Of a stretch of DNA of 64,000 nucleotides, positions 61,395 through 64,000 are shown in pieces. A program made the translations under genes and the position numbers. Every line of letters begins with the position of its first letter. Within the stretch, counting starts at the first letter, position 1. The notes under the pieces are model-generated. The model ran no database searches, had not been told where the DNA came from, and worked only from the letters and a program-made list of their open reading frames with translations. Source of the stretch: Enterococcus ureasiticus (GTDB lineage Bacteria; Bacillota; Bacilli; Lactobacillales; Enterococcaceae). The stretch lies in NCBI RefSeq assembly GCF_001730285.1, contig NZ_MIJZ01000001.1:620001-684000 (forward strand), in the 5' to 3' direction.

Positions 61395-63815
61395 CTATTC
61401 ATTTTCAAGTGCTAATAGTTTTTGATTGTCATCTAGTTCAGACTTTCCTTCCAAATGTTTCTTTTGCAGCCAGTTCATAGAGATACCTAGTAGGATCACG
61501 AAAGCAATGAAAACCACGCTTAAAATGATGACACTTTTATCAAACATTGGTGCACCGATTCCGCCGGAAATTGCTTCACGGAAGCCATAAATCGAGTAAG
61601 ACATTGGTAAATATGGATGAATCGCATTGAAGAAGCCGTTCGTCAATGGCATTGGGAAGGTGCCACCTGCCCCGCCTAGTTGTAAAACAAGTAAGATCAT
61701 TGCTATGAATCGTCCAGGATTATCGAAGGTCATCGCCAAGAACATGACTAAGAACATATAGGCCCAAGCACTGATAAAGGACATCAAGTAAAATTGTCCA
61801 ATGTTGTCAACATGTAAGCCGATAGCTAACATTAATGAAGCTTCAATAACTGCCATCGCTGTTGAAACGGCAAAACCAATAGAGACTTTACTTAACCACC
61901 AGTTGCGAGCAGATTGTCCAGCCAATGATACTCTGCGAATTGGGAAAACAAAGTTAAACACAAGACAACCAACAAATAACGCAAGTGACATGATATATGG
62001 AGATAATGCTTCACCATAATTTGCTACATGGCTGTATTCATCTAGCTCTAAATCTGCTGGTGCAGCGAACATTTCAATATTCTTTTCTCCTAAATTCGCT
62101 TTTCCAGCCATCCCTGCTGCTTCACCTAGAGCTGATGCTAGTTGAGATGAGCCGCCTTCTAATTGATCTACCCCACTCATTAATTGTGGTGAGTTGTCGG
62201 TCAATTCAGCTAAACCACTATTTAATTGCATAGCACCACTATTTAGTTGGGTTACGCCAGCTGAAAGAGTTGGCATTTGTGCTGACATTTGATCTAATCC
62301 ATTTGATAATTGATTTCCGCCTGTCGCTAATTGATTAACATCTGATAAGGCAGTTGGTAAATCATTACTTAAAAGGGTTAAATCAGTCGAGGCTTGATCC
62401 AAATCGCTTACCAAGGTAGATGCTTTCATTGATAATGGTGGTAAGTCAACGACTGCTAATAGACCATTTGTTCCAATTTCAATCTCATTGATCCCATTTT
62501 TCAGATTATTTGTATTAGCCGAGATTCCTGCTGCTAGTTCACTTAAAGCTCTAGCTTGAACTGCTAGTTTTTCAGCTGAAGTTGTTGCTTGTTGGATATT
62601 TGCTGACAATAAAGCTGTTTCTGATTGAATCTTAGCGTTTTGAGCTGATTCAAAGGCAGCAATTTGGCCATTGATATCGGCAATCAATTGACTTTTTGTG
62701 GCAGCTTCAATACCTTCGTGTTGATTGATACTTGCTGTAATTTGGCTTTGAAGACTACTTGAATCAATTGCTAACTTCGTATTTAATTCGTTTAATTGTG
62801 CACTGACTTGTTGTAAATCGGTTGAAATTTGACCAGATTCAATCGCAGTGTTTTCCAATACTTTTGAATCTGTCATCACTTTATCTAAATCTGCTTTCGC
62901 TTGATCTAAATTATGTTGAATCGTTTCTTTTGAGGTAGCATCTAAGCTGTTTTCGACATTTTGCAATGCTTGTTCTAATTCTTTGCTCCCTCTGGAAAGT
63001 TCATTTAAACCTGCGCTTAATGCAGTAACTTTCGTATTTAAAGGTTGTGCTTTACCGTTGACTGTGTTGAGAGCTGAACTTAATTCTGAAGCCCCAGCAT
63101 CTAATTGATCAACGCCAGAACTTAATGGACCAATGTTTCCAGCTAATTGATTGGTACCAGATGCTAGTTGAGTTGAACCGTTGGCAGCTTGTGAAACACC
63201 TGCCGTATATTGGCCTAATCCACTTTCTAATTGTGTCGTACCTGTCGCTAACTGATTAGCGCCATCTGCGGCTTGATCAATTCCTCCAGCAGCTACTTTC
63301 ACAACATCATTGACAGCCGTCAAGTATGATGCAGTAACATTTTCCCGGACTTGTGCTTCTAACGTGGTTGCTCCTATTTGGGATATTTCTTCCCCAATAT
63401 AGTTGAGTGAACCATTCGTCGTATAAGTGATCTCCATTTTTTTTGGATCTTTATCTAAAAGTGTTGTGGCATCTTTTGAGAAGTCTTTAGGAATCGTGAC
63501 GATCATATAATAATATAAATCCTCCATCCCTTTTTTTGCTTCATCGGCCGAGACAAACTCCCATTTTAAATCATGGTTTCCTTTAAGATTCTCTACAACT
63601 TGCTCCCCAACGTTGACCTTTTGGCCCATCATTTCTGTTGGTTTGTCTTCATTGACAACTGCTACAGGTAAATCTTTTGTTCGACCGTAAGGATCCCATA
63701 CCGATTTTGAAAAGAAACCAGCATAAAGAATTGGGATAAATGTGATTGCGATAACAGATATCAATAAAATCTTATTTTTAAAAATATTAACAAACTCTTG
63801 CTTAATCATTTTCAT
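61395..63815 (-). CDS. YhgE/Pip-family membrane protein
   Basis: An 806-residue membrane protein. One N-terminal span (FKNKILLISVIAITFIPILYAGFF), a long extracellular coiled coil (about 180-560) with the recurring pattern QLxxGxxQLxxGL, and five C-terminal spans (about 610-790) of the ABC-2-like permease type. YhgE/Pip proteins include the Lactococcus phage-infection protein Pip. The start overlaps the stop of another membrane protein gene by 14 bp, so the two are co-translated. Confidence 0.9.
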   Translation of the reverse strand: MKMIKQEFVNIFKNKILLISVIAITFIPILYAGFFSKSVWDPYGRTKDLPVAVVNEDKPTEMMGQKVNVGEQVVENLKGNHDLKWEFVSADEAKKGMEDLYYYMIVTIPKDFSKDATTLLDKDPKKMEITYTTNGSLNYIGEEISQIGATTLEAQVRENVTASYLTAVNDVVKVAAGGIDQAADGANQLATGTTQLESGLGQYTAGVSQAANGSTQLASGTNQLAGNIGPLSSGVDQLDAGASELSSALNTVNGKAQPLNTKVTALSAGLNELSRGSKELEQALQNVENSLDATSKETIQHNLDQAKADLDKVMTDSKVLENTAIESGQISTDLQQVSAQLNELNTKLAIDSSSLQSQITASINQHEGIEAATKSQLIADINGQIAAFESAQNAKIQSETALLSANIQQATTSAEKLAVQARALSELAAGISANTNNLKNGINEIEIGTNGLLAVVDLPPLSMKASTLVSDLDQASTDLTLLSNDLPTALSDVNQLATGGNQLSNGLDQMSAQMPTLSAGVTQLNSGAMQLNSGLAELTDNSPQLMSGVDQLEGGSSQLASALGEAAGMAGKANLGEKNIEMFAAPADLELDEYSHVANYGEALSPYIMSLALFVGCLVFNFVFPIRRVSLAGQSARNWWLSKVSIGFAVSTAMAVIEASLMLAIGLHVDNIGQFYLMSFISAWAYMFLVMFLAMTFDNPGRFIAMILLVLQLGGAGGTFPMPLTNGFFNAIHPYLPMSYSIYGFREAISGGIGAPMFDKSVIILSVVFIAFVILLGISMNWLQKKHLEGKSELDDNQKLLALENE

Positions 63816-64000
63816 GCTTTTTACTCCCTTGTGTTTGAATGCTTGGTGTTACTTTGTGATGGCGACTATAAAAATGATAAAATACGAACGGAATCGCTAA
63901 TGTCACAAGATAGCTAATCCCTAAAGTAATGAGGTAAGTATGAATTTCATTTCCTTTTAACTCACTTGGCGCAATCATTGATGAACCGATCGCAAGAAGA
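63802..64000 (-). CDS. Partial membrane protein upstream of YhgE/Pip gene
   Basis: The last 65 codons of a minus-strand gene that enters from the right edge: SSMIAPSELKGNEIHTYLITLGIS, a hydrophobic segment (YLVTLAIPFVFYHFY) and a hydrophilic tail ending KKHEND. The stop overlaps the YhgE/Pip start. Too little is visible to name it; a second membrane protein of the same system is likely. Confidence 0.6.
   Translation of the reverse strand, partial: LLAIGSSMIAPSELKGNEIHTYLITLGISYLVTLAIPFVFYHFYSRHHKVTPSIQTQGSKKHEND

Overview
The window is low-GC Firmicute DNA that reads as an Enterococcus chromosome, probably a species related to but distinct from E. faecalis. The evidence is gene content: an Lsa-type ABC-F protein, a CopB-type copper ATPase, a WxL/LPXTG surface-protein operon, two Mga-type regulators, glutamate decarboxylase, a TPP-riboswitch thiT gene and an ECF transporter under a Fur box. 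Strong AGGAGG-like ribosome binding sites often show that the true start lies inside the longest ORF; those starts are corrected here (mutM, polA, GH38, GH125 and others). I saw no rRNA, tRNA, CRISPR array, IS element or prophage structural genes. Most genes are on the minus strand.

Layout. 1-2.4 kb: a membrane protein cut by the window edge, a short pectate-lyase-like membrane protein and a nucleotide-sugar dehydrogenase. 2.5-6.8 kb: the repair operon polA-mutM-coaE. 6.8-16.9 kb: a pair of related intergenic hairpin modules, an aldo/keto reductase, an Mga regulator, copB, an XRE regulator, an M23 peptidase with a coiled coil, a universal stress protein and a methyltransferase. 17.4-23.8 kb: a mannoside-use locus (GH38, PTS EIIC, RpiR regulator, GH125) with palindromic operator candidates. 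23.9-35.6 kb: two paralogous tyrosine recombinases bracket a WxL surface-protein operon. 35.7-40 kb: a Fur-box operon with an ECF-type importer and an IsdG-type heme monooxygenase. 40-45.9 kb: pcp with DUF979/DUF969 membrane proteins, a J-domain-like membrane protein and an alpha/beta hydrolase. 46-48.4 kb: a decayed tetR gene and an lsa-type gene with a long leader. 48.6-57.2 kb: VOC proteins, a HAD phosphatase, an RpiR regulator, a GH3 hexosaminidase, an ECF sigma/membrane-protein pair, thiT and a second Mga regulator. 57.2-64 kb: a GH73-CHAP hydrolase, gadB, a C59 acylase and a YhgE/Pip membrane protein.

The most interesting feature is at 33.9-35.6 kb. A perfect 26-bp inverted repeat (33950-33975 and 35570-35595) flanks the second recombinase gene, its terminator and an outward-facing promoter (35513-35541). 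As sequenced, the promoter points away from the WxL operon into a terminator. Inversion would aim it at the orphan winged-helix regulator that heads the WxL operon. This looks like a self-contained recombinase/promoter-inversion switch for surface-protein expression. In the same operon, the signal peptidase gene appears split by a -1 frameshift at an A7 tract and carries Arg at the usual catalytic Lys position, so it may be a frameshift-controlled and catalytically atypical accessory.
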